From NCBI RefSeq assembly GCF_030463535.1, contig NC_132878.1, positions 36,833,261 to 36,897,260 of the forward strand: a stretch of 64,000 bases of DNA. Reading direction: 5' to 3'. Source of the DNA: Salminus brasiliensis. Lineage: Eukaryota; Chordata; Actinopteri; Characiformes; Bryconidae. The first letter of the stretch is position 1; each line of letters starts with the position of its first letter. A model generated the notes under the pieces. The model was given only the letters and a program-made list of their open reading frames with translations. It ran no database searches and was not told where the DNA came from. Shown one piece after another: positions 1-11,936 of the stretch. Both the position numbers and the translations under genes were made by a program.

Positions 1-272
1 GAGAGACCGGAGAGAAATGAGGAGAAAGATGCAAAGGAGGGAGAGAGAGAGAGATATGAAAAGGAGAGAAAAAATGGGAGAGAGGGGGAGAGAAGATAGG
101 GTGGGCTAGAGTGAGACTAGAAAGAGAAATGAGTGGGAAATAAGGAGAGATGTGGAGAAAGAAAAATAAGAGGGAGGGGAAGAGATAAATCAGAAGTAGA
201 GAGAGAGGAACGAGGATGAAGGAGAGAGAAATGAGAGAAATAGAGACGCGACAGAGAGAAAAATAAGAGGAC

Positions 273-308
<36 letters not shown>

Positions 309-425
309 AGACAAATAGGAAAGAGAAATAAAAGGGAGGAGAGAGAAATGATGACAAAATGCCAAGGTGGGAGAAATGAGAAGAAGAGAAGGAGAAGCGG
401 GAGAGAGAGGGGGAGGGAGATGTGA

Positions 426-461
<36 letters not shown>

Positions 462-700
462 AGGGTGGGCTAGAGTGAGACTAGAAAGAGAAATGAGTGG
501 GAAATAAGGAGAGATGCGAAGAAAGAAAAATAAGAGGAAGGGGAAGAGATAAATCAGAAGTAGAGAGAGAGAGAGAGAGAGAGAGACAAGGAGACAAATA
601 GGAAAGAGAAATAAAAGGGAGGAGAGAGAAATGATGAGAAAATGCCAAGGAGAGAGAAATGAGAGAAATAGAGATGCGACAGAGAGAAAAATAAGAGGAC

Positions 701-753
<53 letters not shown>

Positions 754-875
754 AAGAGACAAATAGGAAAGAGAAATAAAAGGGATGAAATGGGAGAAAT
801 GATGACAAAATGCCAAGGTAGGAGAAATGAGAAGAAGAGAAGGAGAAGCGGGAGAGAGAGGGGGAGGGAGATGTG

Positions 876-916
<41 letters not shown>
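1..916. repeat. GA-rich purine satellite with longer tandem period
   Basis: Almost pure purine on the plus strand, with several uninterrupted (GA)n runs (about 280-304, 431-457, 702-750 and 880-912). Between the runs longer blocks recur. A block starting AGAAGATAGGGTGGGC appears near 455 and, in variant form, near 91. A block GACAAATAGGAAAGAGAAATAAAAGGG appears (in parts) near 310, 594 and 758. So this is a higher-order minisatellite built around microsatellite runs and not a single simple repeat. The long minus-strand reading frames through it are Leu/Ser runs from CT repeats and are not genes. The block starts at or before base 1. Confidence 0.9.
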
Positions 917-917
<1 letters not shown>

Positions 918-1795
918 GCACACTGACTGATGAGAAGTTTAATCACATATGTGCGTGAAATGAAAAGACAAATTAAAGAGGCGCTGAGCAGAGTTCAGCA
1001 GAAATGGGTTGCAGCCTCTGTTCACACTCATTACTGACAAAGTCAGCATGCTGGATGTTCCTGTAGTCTGCTTAGTGTTTCAGCTGTGTTCCTACACTCA
1101 ACAGCTCATTCACGCCACATACTCTTACACACACACAACAGCATCATTAATCATGTACCACTTCACACAGAATGGACACAGGACTTTTCCAGACTTGAGT
1201 AGCTCCCCACCTTTCTTTTTTGCACTGCATTATGGGACGATAGTGTCCACTGAAACCAGGCTCGAAAAAAACAGCCGGGTCTACCTTGGATATCTGAGTA
1301 TACTCAAAGTATAAACTTTGACTTTTTTTTATCTATACTACACACCTTATACTGAAAAACTAGGGATACACACCCCCAGTGTTCATCATGCTTAGTGCAG
1401 CAGTCACACAGAGATGCACAGAAGTGGCTGTGTTGTGTTCTGCTCGGACATGAAGCACAAAGTTTGTGGACGAGTGGGCTAACATAACAGGAATTCAAGA
1501 AGGATCTTTAGAGACTAGCATAATCCTTACCTGACAGGATTGGCGGTTACTAAAGTATGGGAAGACGTAACCTAGGAAACATATGATGTGTGTGACTAAT
1601 AGCTAATCTACCCAACAACCATGCAATGAAAACAAATATAAAAATACAAGAAATCTGCAGTGACTCAGTTATCACAGCCTCTGAGCACTGACAGGTATGC
1701 ATACCACACCAGCTCATACGCTTAGAAGAAGTCTTATAATCTGGTCCTTTTTTGAAGTGTTTAACTTGCAGTATTTATGTAGTATTTTGTACTTT
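917..1795. other. Intergenic, no gene recognised
   Basis: Mixed-composition sequence with only short open frames (about 100 codons or fewer), none resembling a known protein. The stretch around 1220-1360 has the look of an old dispersed repeat, but I cannot name a family. Confidence 0.5.
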
Positions 1796-1799
1796 AAGA

Positions 1800-1915
1800 T
1801 AACCGCTTCTTAACTCCGACTGGTTTTCAGGTTTGAATCCTGGGTCATGCGGCCTGCCATCAGCAGCCAGAGCCTGAGAGAGCACAACTGGCCTTCGTCT
1901 GTTGTTTCTCGCATA
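1800..1915 (+). repeat. tRNA-derived SINE fragment
   Basis: A B-box-like GGTTTGAATCC at about 1831 is followed by a sequence about GCCTGCCATCAGCAGCCAGAG and GAGAGAGCACAACTGGCC, which I recognise as the body of a tRNA-derived SINE widespread in fish. The 5' A box is not clear, so this is probably a degenerate copy. The family assignment is from memory of the pattern. Confidence 0.55.
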
Positions 1916-2459
1916 GAGCCATTTTTGGTGCTTTCAGAAAAAAAAATGACACATGCTCTTTCTTTGAGGAACTTTTTGAAATTTTGGGACCCCTGGATAA
2001 GTCATTGTGTTATATAGCCGGGGTCTAAGTTCTAAATGATCTGTTAAAGAGGAACAGAAAGAGAGCTCAGTCCTCTTTAAACACAAAAATCATTTGAGAG
2101 ATCATTTGCAGCTGGTTACCTGTCAGGTTCACTTCACCAGAACTGAGTTTGCTTCATTTAAAAAAAAAAAAACATGTGAAAACAAATGCATAGACTGGCA
2201 ACTCAGTAAATATGCTCAGGGCAAATGGGCCTTCTTGGCAAACCAGACCAGATTTTCTGCTGAGTCATGGTTCAGCTGGTCAGTGCAAATTGCCAACTTT
2301 TCTATTTTTCTCAGTGTAAATTCAACTTACCTTGAATATGACAAATGCTTACAGCTTTTTCCTGAAATGAAGATCAATTGCATTTAAAGCAGCATTATGT
2401 AGCATTTCTACCTTAAAATGACAGCTTCAAAATCATGTTCATGCTTCTCTGACTGGTGG

Positions 2460-2820
2460 GGAAAGTAGCGGCATTAACCAGCTAATACGCCCATGCGGCG
2501 CCTATGTGGGTAGCCCAACTGGGAACCAAAGAGATTTGTCTTTATATACCACATTGGCCCCAAATATGGATGCCCAGCAGGGTCAGTGATGGGACCAGGA
2601 GGGGTTACACATAGGCCCTATCTAGGTTGTACACAGCACATAGGGCCTAGATGTGAGACTAAGATGGGCTGTATTGATGGGGCCTATTTGGGAAGCCTAA
2701 CTGGGTACCATTAAAAACACATGTACAAACCCATTTAGAGCCCATGCCCACCTAGCCCTATTCCACCCATGTAAGCCTCACATGAGCATATTGGCTGGGC
2801 TGGGCATAATGGGCAAGAAA
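2460..2820. repeat. Degenerate internal repeat with GCCTATGTGGG motifs
   Basis: Variants of 'cctatgtgggtagcccaactggga' recur, for example at about 2502 and 2688 (cctatttgggaagcctaactgggt), with related ATAGGCCCTA/TAGGGCC stretches near 2610 and 2640 that are partly inverted. This looks like a dispersed fish repeat with imperfect internal symmetry. No coding potential is visible. Flanking 1916-2459 and 2821-3115 hold nothing I recognise. Confidence 0.4.
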
Positions 2821-3111
2821 ACACTCATTCAGTTCTGTCACTGTCTCTCAGCTTGTAAAATGCACATAAAAAACATTTCCTTTAGTGGGTGACTCATAGC
2901 GCAAATTACACTTCTCGCCTCTAGGGGGAGCCCCGGAAACAAGAAATGGTAAAATTTCCTGTGACAAATTTAGCTAATAGACAATATTATAGAGACTCAG
3001 TGAGATGCTTTTTTTTTTTTACATTATTTAATTCTACACCTTTATAAATAAAGTGCCAAAAAATGTTTGTTGTTTAGATGAATACTGACTACTTTTTAAC
3101 TTAAAAAATTT

Positions 3112-3235
3112 AAAAAGTGGCACACTTGCTCAAGAGCCAAACAGTGGCAGCTTGCCGAGCCCGGTAATTGAACCCACAACCCTGTTATTGATATCCCGGC
3201 GCTCTAACCACTGAGCCACCACTGCCCCACCACCA
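3112..3235 (-). repeat. tRNA-derived SINE, minus strand
   Basis: Read on the minus strand, the sequence starts GGGGCAGTGGTGGCTCAGTGG (A-box-like TGGCTCAGTGG), then TTAGAGCGCCGGG, then a B-box-like GGGTTCAATTACC, then GGGCTCGGCAAGCTGCCACTG. This is the tRNA-like head of a SINE common in fish genomes. The poly(A)/AT-rich tail lies toward lower coordinates. It is a mobile-element copy and not a functional tRNA: the arms do not pair into a full cloverleaf. Confidence 0.7.
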
Positions 3236-3599
3236 CTGCTGTTTAGCTCTTATAGCCTTAAAAGTTCTAAATGCCAGCATACATCAGACAGAGACATGGT
3301 TATAACTAGCCTAGATCATCAACCAATCACAGAACTGGCTAAAAGCTAACCCCTCCAGATCCTAGTACAGTTCTCTTTAGCTAGCTAACCACACATCATG
3401 CCAAATGGATACCAAAGAGACCCAGAGAGGACAGCAACACCATCAAGTAAGATCGTTCCACTGTTCTTATTACAGTGGTAAAACATAGCTATGCAATGCT
3501 ATGCTATACGACTCCTGTGCGCTGCCACTGTGATGTAAAATAAACAATAAAAACAGAGCTCGTCATTTGTTCCACATACCCCTCAAAATAGAAAAAGAC

Positions 3600-3960
3600 A
3601 CTATATGTCCAAATGTTTGTGGACACCCTTTAAGTTGCACCTATTGCTGACACAGATGTGCAAATGCAAAATAACTTGTCTAGTCCCTATAGAGAAGCAA
3701 TGCCTCCTTCTTCTCTGGACAGTAAAGACTTTTGCTCCAACAAAAGCAGGATAAGATTTGATTTCTAAAAAAACAGTGAATGAGCAGATGTCCAAATAAT
3801 GTTGTGTGTTTCATTCTGAGACAAAATAAAAGGGTTGTAAACAGGTTTGTAAAACTGCATCGTAGCACCTGGTCTGGAATGGTCTTTTTAAGTTTAGTTT
3901 TAACACAAATAACCATTTAAAGTATACCACCAAGGATACATATACACTGGACTGCATAGC
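3600..3960. mobile_element. Non-autonomous DNA-transposon-like repeat
   Basis: The block opens with TATGTCCAAATGTTTGTGGACACCC, which contains a short inverted pair (TGTCCA...TGGACA) typical of terminal inverted repeats in fish elements. It continues with TTGCACCTATTGCTGACACAGATGTGCAAATGC, which I recognise as part of a high-copy fish repeat. I cannot name the superfamily or fix the right boundary. The short ORFs in it are not protein-like. Confidence 0.45.
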
Positions 3961-6738
3961 TGCTAAACCTATGGCCTGCAAAAATACTACAACATTAAAT
4001 CAGTGGTCCTGTGGCCTAGTTTAAACAAAAATGGCATGTTGTGAGCTTCACAAAGGTATACTCATTAGATAGCCATTCTGTGGATACCCCAGCCAAGTAA
4101 TAGTGAAATCTAATATGGTCTGAAAAATGTCTCTCACCTATTGTCCTACATTCAGAGGTGTTTACATCTACAAAAAAATATATCAAAGGATGGTGTCCAT
4201 CCCCAACGTCCTATTGCCAGTCATTAAACCTGGTGGCAGAGCTTATATTGGTATGGGCAGCAATCTCATGAGTGTCATTTGGTCCAATGATTTCTCTGCA
4301 TGGCAGTGTAATGGCCAAGGAATATGAGGCCATTTCACAGGACTAGGTGCTTCCAATGGTGCAAAACAGCTCCCCTTTGGTAATGTCTTCATATTCTAAG
4401 ATGATGCACCGTATACAGCGGTAGACAAAATCAAGAGTGGTTCCACAAACACTAGGATGTCGTCCAGCACCTTACCTTGCCTCTGCAATCAGCAGGCCGA
4501 AAAATCTTTGCATCTTTAGTGGACGTTTTAGAGTCAGTGTGCAAGGTAGACATTAAATAACACTTTCAGTTTTGCAGCTTATATAACAGACTACATCTTA
4601 AACTTCAACTACTGTGTTGCCTCATGCTGTTGTGGAAACTCAGAGCTGATTGTCATAGCTGTTTATGCTGCTAATTGGCATTCAACCCAAATATTTTTGC
4701 AATTGTAATAATGAGCCTATTAAAGAGGAGAAATTACCAGTGTTAAATGAATATATTATAATAAAAAAGTACCTGAACATCTGGCCTGTCAACGTATACC
4801 TGGATGACACGTGGGTATGGACCTATACTACATTTATTTTATTATTTGCTGCAGTCATTTTTTAACCAAATATATCATATTTGACACATACTGATTTTAT
4901 GACACTTCTGCAACAACAATGTGATACTTAAATCATTAAATAATACCAATAACATTGTAATTTATTACATACATCAGAAAATCAGATAAATGTGAGCCAA
5001 TCCCTGATGTATCAAATATGATCCAATAAATAATAAATGTAATTTATTTTTTTATTTTTTTTAAACACTTGGTTAGAAGGTCAGATAAACACTCCAAATG
5101 TAAATAATGATAATTTCTTGCAAATATATGATGGCTTTTCAGTGTTAACCATCAGATTCACATTAACTTTCATTCATGCAAAAACATAAAGATTCTTGAC
5201 ACCAATCATTTTTAGGTAAGGTTCAATACAAAGAGGAGACATCTAGAAATAGGGATACAGAAATATGGATTCTTCAGATATTGATCTGTCCACCTTAGAA
5301 TAAAGTTTTTATGTCTGCAGTTTTTCAAGAAGTACATAGACTTACACTTGGCTCAACTGCATCTGAAAGCTCCTGCTGAAGTGGCCTGAGCGAATGGACA
5401 GCATTTACAGATCGGATAGCTGTGCAATCAGCTCAAGGCTCATGAAGTGTCTAAGTGCAAATAGGCTCAGAGATAGATTCAAGTGCCCAGGTGGAAATGC
5501 AACTTAGATAAATTGCGTCTAAAAAATGAAATGTATGAAATGGCAAAGGTAAACTGGCTCTTAGTTGCCTTCAAGATAAAGTCCTTCAGACTTGTAACAG
5601 TGTTACAACTAATCCTTTCAATAGACACAAGGGGAGATGATGGGATCTCCTCATACATAGTTTTTATCCACAGCTAAAATGATGAAAACACCTCCTTTGC
5701 CAAGTATCACAGCTTGTAAATGGTAAATTCATCCTTGCAAAGGGCTTCTAGTACAGTGAGATTCTTTGGATGCCCTGCATGTACTGATCTTTTAAGATCT
5801 ATCCACTAATTGTCAATGGTGGTTAGGTCGGGGGACTGTGAGGGCCAAGGCAAAACACAAGTTCAACTTTTTTTTCTTTAAACACAGGTGGCCACCTTTA
5901 AACCACCTTTGGCTCCCCAAAAGCATTTGATTTGATGCATTGGGATTGCTTTACTAAATGGCATCTGATTTTAATGGCTCCATCCTGCTTTTGAGAAAAA
6001 CTTTGACTCCCTCTCATGGAGGGAAGCTGTAAGTACAACTATGTAAGCCACACAAATGTAAGCCACACACACCGTTTTTATTACTCTTACCCAACAACTG
6101 TATGAGGAAAGACCAATATATGAGAGAAGCTGAAGCTGTGAGTGGAGGGGTCATTTCAATAAGCAGGTACCTTTAAGATGCAAGTTAGAGCCACAACAAG
6201 TAAATGTGACTCCTAGGTCCAGTTTTAAGGCTGGCAATACTCTCTGGCCAGGCTTTTCTGTCTGAATTGTCTGCCTTTTATTTGTTTATTCTACTGTCTC
6301 CATTGTTGTTGTCTCCAATTTTTCCAGTCTTTAATTTGATTGTGCTTCAGCTTTAGAAGAGTCAGAGAGTTTCAGGAATTGTAAAGGGATTAGATTATTT
6401 ATGTAATGCAACATAACAATTACATTTTAATTACTGTAGGCACAAATCATACCACATTATAAGGCCATCTCCACTAATCCCAATTTAGTCAAAATGTAAG
6501 CTACATTATGATGTATAGAACTAGGCAGCACTTTCAAAAGCAGTGTGAAAAATCTATAAGATGAATGATGCATAATTGAGCAATGGGCCTGATACTGACT
6601 TGAGCTATGAATGTGTAAATGCCTTTCCTGCATGTATCCAACCTGACTCAGGAGACTCTCTATGTGTGCAACTTGACCCCAGCTTTCAGTATCCTTGGCC
6701 ATCTGTAAATCTAATCCAAATTTACAAACCAAGCTGGT
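3961..6738. other. Intergenic, no gene recognised
   Basis: AT-rich DNA without a convincing reading frame. The segment about 5780-5850 (GGTTAGGTCGGGGGACTGTGAGGGCC) resembles phrases seen in old fish DNA transposons, but is too short to classify. The rest (4100-4520, 4900-5300, 6000-6450) shows no motif I can support. Confidence 0.5.
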
Positions 6739-6758
6739 TTCACCTGGATGACAGACCA

Positions 6759-6802
<44 letters not shown>

Positions 6803-6815
6803 GGATGACAGACCA

Positions 6816-6900
<85 letters not shown>
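6739..6900. repeat. (TA)n microsatellite with duplicated flank
   Basis: Two (TA)n tracts (about 6762-6799 and 6820-6898) each follow the same 22-bp unique phrase starting ACCTGGATGACAGACCAG. The flank and tract have therefore been duplicated together, giving two tandem units. The Tyr-Ile reading frames across it are an artefact of the repeat. Confidence 0.9.
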
Positions 6901-6901
<1 letters not shown>

Positions 6902-8010
6902 TGATCCTTTTCTTTCTTCTACATATTTCAAATAATTAAAAAAAAAAAGTGAAAGTATATCATACTGTCTTGAACTGAGATTTGAGAGATGAATACTTAA
7001 ACTATTACTAGCTAAAACAGGCCGTTTTTGGGTCGACTCTTGTGAGAGATCTGTTGAGGGTTCCATCTTGCCTTTCTGTTGCTTTAAAAAGAGGTGACAG
7101 TTTCAATAATCCAGCAGATGTAGCCCTGAAATGCTGCACTAAATGACAGAGCAGTGTAGAACAAAAAGCAGCAGGATGTCTGACTGACACAACAGAATTT
7201 TTGAAGAGCTGTCCCAGGGAAAGAATAAAATCAAATCCCCTTGAATCTCAGCTTCACAATCCTAATAACAATATCCTCAACATCCTCAGCTGTCATGTTA
7301 AACTTACCTAAACAATGCACACAATCTTGAGTTTACATAGGCTAATTGGTGGCAAAAACGTCCTTTGGACCATTGCTTTGGCATCATATCTGACTAATTC
7401 ACAGTTGACAGCTGTATCAGTCACGTGTTTTAAGAAATCCTTGTGTTCACTAAGCATTTGCAGACCTGCACATTTTTAAAGCCTTGACATGAAAAAGAGC
7501 TCAACTTCTGCGGAGTGGGACGCCGAATCAACTGTGAGTTTATCATTATAAATTCACCAGGTGGAGCCAAAGCGTTACAACCAAAACCACACCAGTCATT
7601 TCACCATCAACATTACCAAGCCTGTGCTGTCTTCAGTGGCTTTGTGCATTTCTTAGATCTACTATTTGTCCAACCTTCACATCATCTACTCACTTCTGCA
7701 CATTCATCATAAATGCTATTTCTCATTCGGTTTGAACAAATAACAAATACTTTGATATAGTCATGCAACTACCCTTGTATAACTGCCTGCTGTTTCCTAT
7801 AATAATCAAGAACTTGAATACATTTCTATTCTATTAGACTTTCTTGGTAAAACTGAACTAATGATTAACTCTCAGGTGAGTAAGGACTGTCACTAATGAA
7901 GAGGAGCTTTGGATCAACAAATCAACCATAATCAACCAATCAAGTTCTCTGATACAACTCAGAGGTGCATCTCATGATCTTGGGAAGCATATACCAATCA
8001 ACCATTACAC
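6901..8010. other. Intergenic, no gene recognised
   Basis: No reading frame longer than about 65 codons looks protein-like, and I see no repeat family I can name. Confidence 0.45.
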
Positions 8011-8250
8011 TAATACCACCTACCTAATAATGAGTAGGTCCCCCTTGTGCTGCCAGAACAGATCTGACCATTTGAGAGAAGGACACCACAAGACTTTTGA
8101 AGGAATTTTAATGGTATCTGGCATCGAAATGTTAGCATCGTTGCTGTTTTATTGGTTGTCCTTTCTTGGACCACTTTTGGTAGGTACTGACCACTGCATA
8201 CCAGAACATCCGACAAGATCTGCCTGATGTTTTGGAGATGCTTTGATTCA
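7940..8250. mobile_element. Remnant of high-copy fish DNA element
   Basis: The run ACTAATACCACCTACCTAATAATGAGTAGGTCCCCCTTGTGCTGCC, then ACCACAAGACTTTTGAAGG and TGGTATCTGGCATC, is a diverged copy of a repeat I recognise as frequent in teleost genomes. The order of phrases is preserved from about 8000 to 8130 and then degenerates. The class is not certain. The ORFs on both strands here are shadows. Confidence 0.5.
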
Positions 8251-9035
8251 GTCATCTAGTCATCACAGCTTGGTTCTTCATTTTTCTTGCGTTTAACATC
8301 AACATCACTTTCAAGAACTAGCAACTGACTTTTGTATTTAGTAGGATCTAAGTTTAGAAGTATCTTTTGGATCCTAGTCTATACAAACTAGTTTTGATAT
8401 GAGACCACTGTGTTTCCTTCAGGGTTAAAATCTGGACTCTGACCAGCCCAGAACCCCCAAATCCATTATCCTATATTTGTTTGCCTTACCCAATTTTTTG
8501 CAATGGGAGTGTATACCGATTTTCACATGACTTAGCATTTTGACTATCTTCTTCAGAATCAGTGACACAAAGACTAGTCATTCTGATGACACTGACATGT
8601 TCATTTACAGAAATGCCTACTTTTCGGACCTATTCTAAGCATTCTGAGCAAGGTGCAAGCTTTAGCTGGTATTCCAGCAACAAGTGTTAGTAAACTCTCT
8701 GTCCGTAAACTCTAAGCTATACCTGAGGAGGCTGTTACACTGTTAGTCTTTATTTAGGTATATTCTACTCCATGCTATAACAGAAATAAGCAGATCATCT
8801 GCTGGTTTTCACTGGTTTAAACTGTAAAGCAGTCCCTAAAATTGCTAAAATCATCCTCTCAGTGGAACTGGCAGGTCTTGAAGTCCTTTCTGTTTTACTC
8901 ATGTTTATCTGCATCTATATTCTGTTTATCAGTGAGAGTGATGAGTTATTAGTCTGATCTATTCTCAGTGATTAAAGAGTGAACAGAAAGGAACAGAGAA
9001 TGAAAGAAGCAGAACTGAGATCACAAGTGATGCTG
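8251..9035. other. Intergenic, old repeat scraps only
   Basis: The stretch about 8400-8465 (GGTTAAAATCTGGACTCTGACCAG) resembles wording found in decayed fish transposons. Otherwise nothing can be assigned. Confidence 0.35.
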
Positions 9036-9132
9036 TTCTACCAACACTGATAATATAAGCGACTGAAGAACAGTCACACATTTCCCCACTGCGGGACTAA
9101 TAAAGGACTATCTTATCTTATCTTATCTTATT
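9036..9132 (+). mobile_element. 3' end of a non-LTR retrotransposon with (TCTTA)n tail
   Basis: The phrase TTTCCCCACTGCGGGACTAATAAAGGA leads directly into about five TCTTA units (9109-9132). This arrangement, a 'gggactaataaagg' end followed by a pentanucleotide tail, is characteristic of 3' ends of a LINE-mobilised family in fish. Only the very 3' end is identifiable, consistent with 5' truncation. Confidence 0.55.
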
Positions 9133-9270
9133 CCTCAACAAACACAGTCACTATATATTATAAAAGACCAGATTTGCTACTTATTACAAAAATAAAAGCA
9201 CAATTAAATAAACAAAGCCATGTATGAAAATCTTTTACATTCCTTTTTAAATAAAATACTATATGTACAT

Positions 9271-9478
9271 ACATACAGTGGGGAAAAAAGTATTTAGTCA
9301 GTCACCAATTGTGAACCAAAAGTTCTCCCACTTAAAAAGATGAGAGAGGCCTGTAATTGACATAATAGGTAGACCTCAACTATGAGAGACAATATGAGGA
9401 AAAAAAATCAGAAAATCACATTGTCTGATTTTTAAAGAATTTATTTGCAAATAATGGTGGAAAACTAAGTATTACCAC
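9271..9478. mobile_element. Tc1/mariner terminal inverted repeat (single end)
   Basis: TACAGTGGGGAAAAAAGTATTTAGTCAGTCACCAATTGTG, then TTCTCCCACTTAAAAAGATGAGAGAGGCCTGTAAT, then a block ending AATGGTGGAAAACTAAGTATTA, is the well-known ~200-bp terminal repeat of a fish Tc1-like transposon. It starts at a TA, as expected for Tc1 target sites. No transposase and no second inverted end is seen nearby, so this is a solo end or a heavily deleted copy. Confidence 0.75.
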
Positions 9479-11035
9479 TTTTGGTTCACTAAAGAACCAT
9501 GTGTGTAAAAGAGACATGTGAGTGTGAAGTACTTTATTCTCCTGTAGAACCACTCTACTCATAACCATCCTCCATCCTGATCTAGAACTCACCCTCTAGG
9601 AGAAGTAATGTTCTGTATATTCTTTGTGTCTGTCTCAGTCCTTATCTCTTGATCTTATATGGTTTACAGTGTGTTTTTATGTTTCTAAAAAGTGTTTTAC
9701 TGCTAGTTGTTCTGTGAATGACTGTGAAAGTGATTAACTTTGATCTGATTTGAATTTTAGTGTGTTTATAAATTTTACCTTTAACATACAGCATAAAGTC
9801 ATTGCTTTCACTTTGCTTCTTAGTCTTTCATCCTTCATCTTCTTCTCTCATGTCAGTTATGAGCAGAGAGAGATTAGCAGGAGGTCATTAAAGATGAAGT
9901 TTGTGTTACTGATCAGCATTAAACACTTAGTCCATTCTCCTCCAATCTTCCAGCTGAATCTCTGAGGTTTGGTCTGCAGGTCAGTGGAGGAGCAGGGCAG
10001 CAGGACTAAACCACTAGTGTATTCTCTGACCACATTTAAACTCTGTTCACTTGAGAGAGTACAGCCTGTACACACACACACCATGTTTTATTGTGAATGA
10101 ACAAAAAACACACATTTCTCTGGATGCAGAGTTGAAAGATACCTGCAGTGAAGTGATTCTTCTACACACACTAATGTCAAGCTTTTTGATTAAATTAAAG
10201 ACTGATCCTGGGGTGAGTTTCCCCAGTTTACTCTGATAATGGTAACTAGTTCTTAGGAACGCTCGTTAACAAGTGTTTCTCAGAAACCTCAGGAACTAAA
10301 TTACGGCATGAACTCTCTCACAGATAAATGAGTAACCAAACCTACTCTTTATTCACAAGGTCTTTAGTGGGTTTTGCCTGCAGATTAGTACTCAAAAGCC
10401 AGGGGTTGCTAATTTACAGAGGAAGGGAACCACATAAAACAAAGGAGAGGAGTGGTAAAATTAAATGTGAATGATTAAACAAAAATAAAACATAATATAA
10501 ATATATAAATATTTGTGAAATAGACACAGTAAGTGTAGAGAGATGTACGTCTGTTCATTCTGCAGCAGAATTACTGTTTATTTATTTCATATATCCTGTG
10601 CAAAAACATTACATCTGCTGTGTGCAGAATAATCTGTTAAAAATTAAATACCTTAGTCTACAATCTGCAGAAGACATATACGCTAAACTATATTCACTTT
10701 TTCACTTAGGAAATCCATAAAATGTGTCATTTATGAACTTTTGCATAATAGAAAATCTGGAAATAGATTCTCTACAGGAAATACAGTTAGATATAAACAT
10801 GTTCTGCACTAGACAAAATTCCAATTCAATGCTGGAGGACTTAATACAGACATAATAATAAATATAATAATATGACAGTATGCAGGGTGCCAATAGCTTT
10901 ATGTTTATCTGCTCCAGAGTCTATTGGCACATCTGTCAGCAATGCAACTTAAAGTAGCTGAATGCATTCATTCATATGCATTACGAGTGTCCACAGACAT
11001 TTACCATTATATTTACTATTGTTATATAATATTAA
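9479..11035. other. Intergenic, no gene recognised
   Basis: No plausible coding frame. The part about 10200-10340 (GATCCTGGGGTGAGTTTCCCC, GAACGCTCGTTAAC) reads like a dispersed repeat, family unknown. Confidence 0.4.
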
Positions 11036-11170
11036 CAATAACAACAATACAAATAATATCAATAATGATGATGATAATAATAATACGGATAATAATAATA
11101 ATAATAATAATATCAATGAATACAATGATTACTGTTATAATTATTATTGTTGTTATTGTTATTACTATTT
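11036..11170. repeat. Low-complexity AAT/ATT-rich tract
   Basis: Interrupted AAC/AAT/GAT trinucleotide runs, including a clean (AAT)n around 11090-11110, shifting to ATT/GTT toward 11165. No coding signal: the Asn/Asp or Ile runs in translation come from the repeat. Confidence 0.8.
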
Positions 11171-11225
11171 CTATTGGTCACTCTGTTTTGACTGAAAAGT
11201 TCTTTTTCTTTTCTGTATCCCTCCT

Positions 11226-11905
11226 TCTCAGCCTTTTTCTCAGCAGCTCTCCCTCTTTTTAGCACCCTGCCGTTCGTCTCTCTTTTTCAGCACCCCTCCA
11301 CTTCTTCTCCCTCTTTTCAGCACCTCTCCCCTCCACTTCTTCTCCCTCTTTTCAGCACCCCTCCACTTCTTCTTATCCCTCTTTTTCAGCACCCCTCCTC
11401 TCCTTCTTCTCCCTCTTTTTTAGCACCTCTCCTCCACTTTTTCTTCTCCCTCTTTTTCAGCACCCCTCCACTTCTTCTTCTCCCTCTTTTTTAGCACCTC
11501 TCCTCCACTTTTTCTTCTCCCTCTTTTTCAGCACCCCTCCACTTCTTCTTATCCCTCTTTTCAGCACCTCTCCACTTCTTCTTCTGCCTCTTTTCAGCAC
11601 CCCTCCTCTCCTTCTTCTCCCTCTTTTCAGCACCTCCCCTCCACTTCTTCTTCTCCCTCTTTTCAGCACCTCTCCTCTCCTTCTTCTCCCTCTTTTCAGC
11701 ACCTCTCCTCTCCTTCTTCTCCCTCTTTTCAGCACCTCTCCCCTCCACTTCTTCTCATCCCTCTTTTCAGCACCCCTCCTCTCCTTCTTCTCCCTCTTTT
11801 CAGCACCTCTCCACTTCTTCTCCCTCTTTTCAGCACCCCTCCACTTCTTCTTCTCCTTCTTTTTCAGTACCCCTCCCCTTCTTCAGCACCCCTCCTCTCC
11901 TTCCC
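11226..11905. repeat. Pyrimidine minisatellite, CTCTTTTCAGCACC units
   Basis: About twenty imperfect units of roughly 30-40 bp, each with the core CCCTCTTTT(T)CAGCACC followed by (C)CCTCC(A/T)CTTCTTCT or CCTCTCCTTCTT. Units differ by small length changes and by CCACTTCTT versus TCTCCTTCTT variants, so the array has evolved by unit exchange. On the plus strand each unit resembles a polypyrimidine tract plus CAG. On the minus strand several frames are open and read Lys/Arg/Glu-rich repeats (GAEKREKKERR-like), similar in composition to the ORF just to the right. Confidence 0.9.
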
Positions 11906-11936
11906 ATCCCTTTTGCCCTCCCATCCCTTGCACTTT

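Noticed and set aside
117..946. Several long Ser/Leu-rich minus-strand ORFs
   Set aside because: They arise from CT dinucleotide and related repeats, which have few stops in any frame; no domain is present.
3112..3235. Functional tRNA gene on the minus strand
   Set aside because: A and B boxes are present but the cloverleaf is incomplete, and the downstream body matches a known SINE type.
6740..7066. Tyr/Ile-repeat ORFs
   Set aside because: Direct translation of a (TA)n microsatellite.
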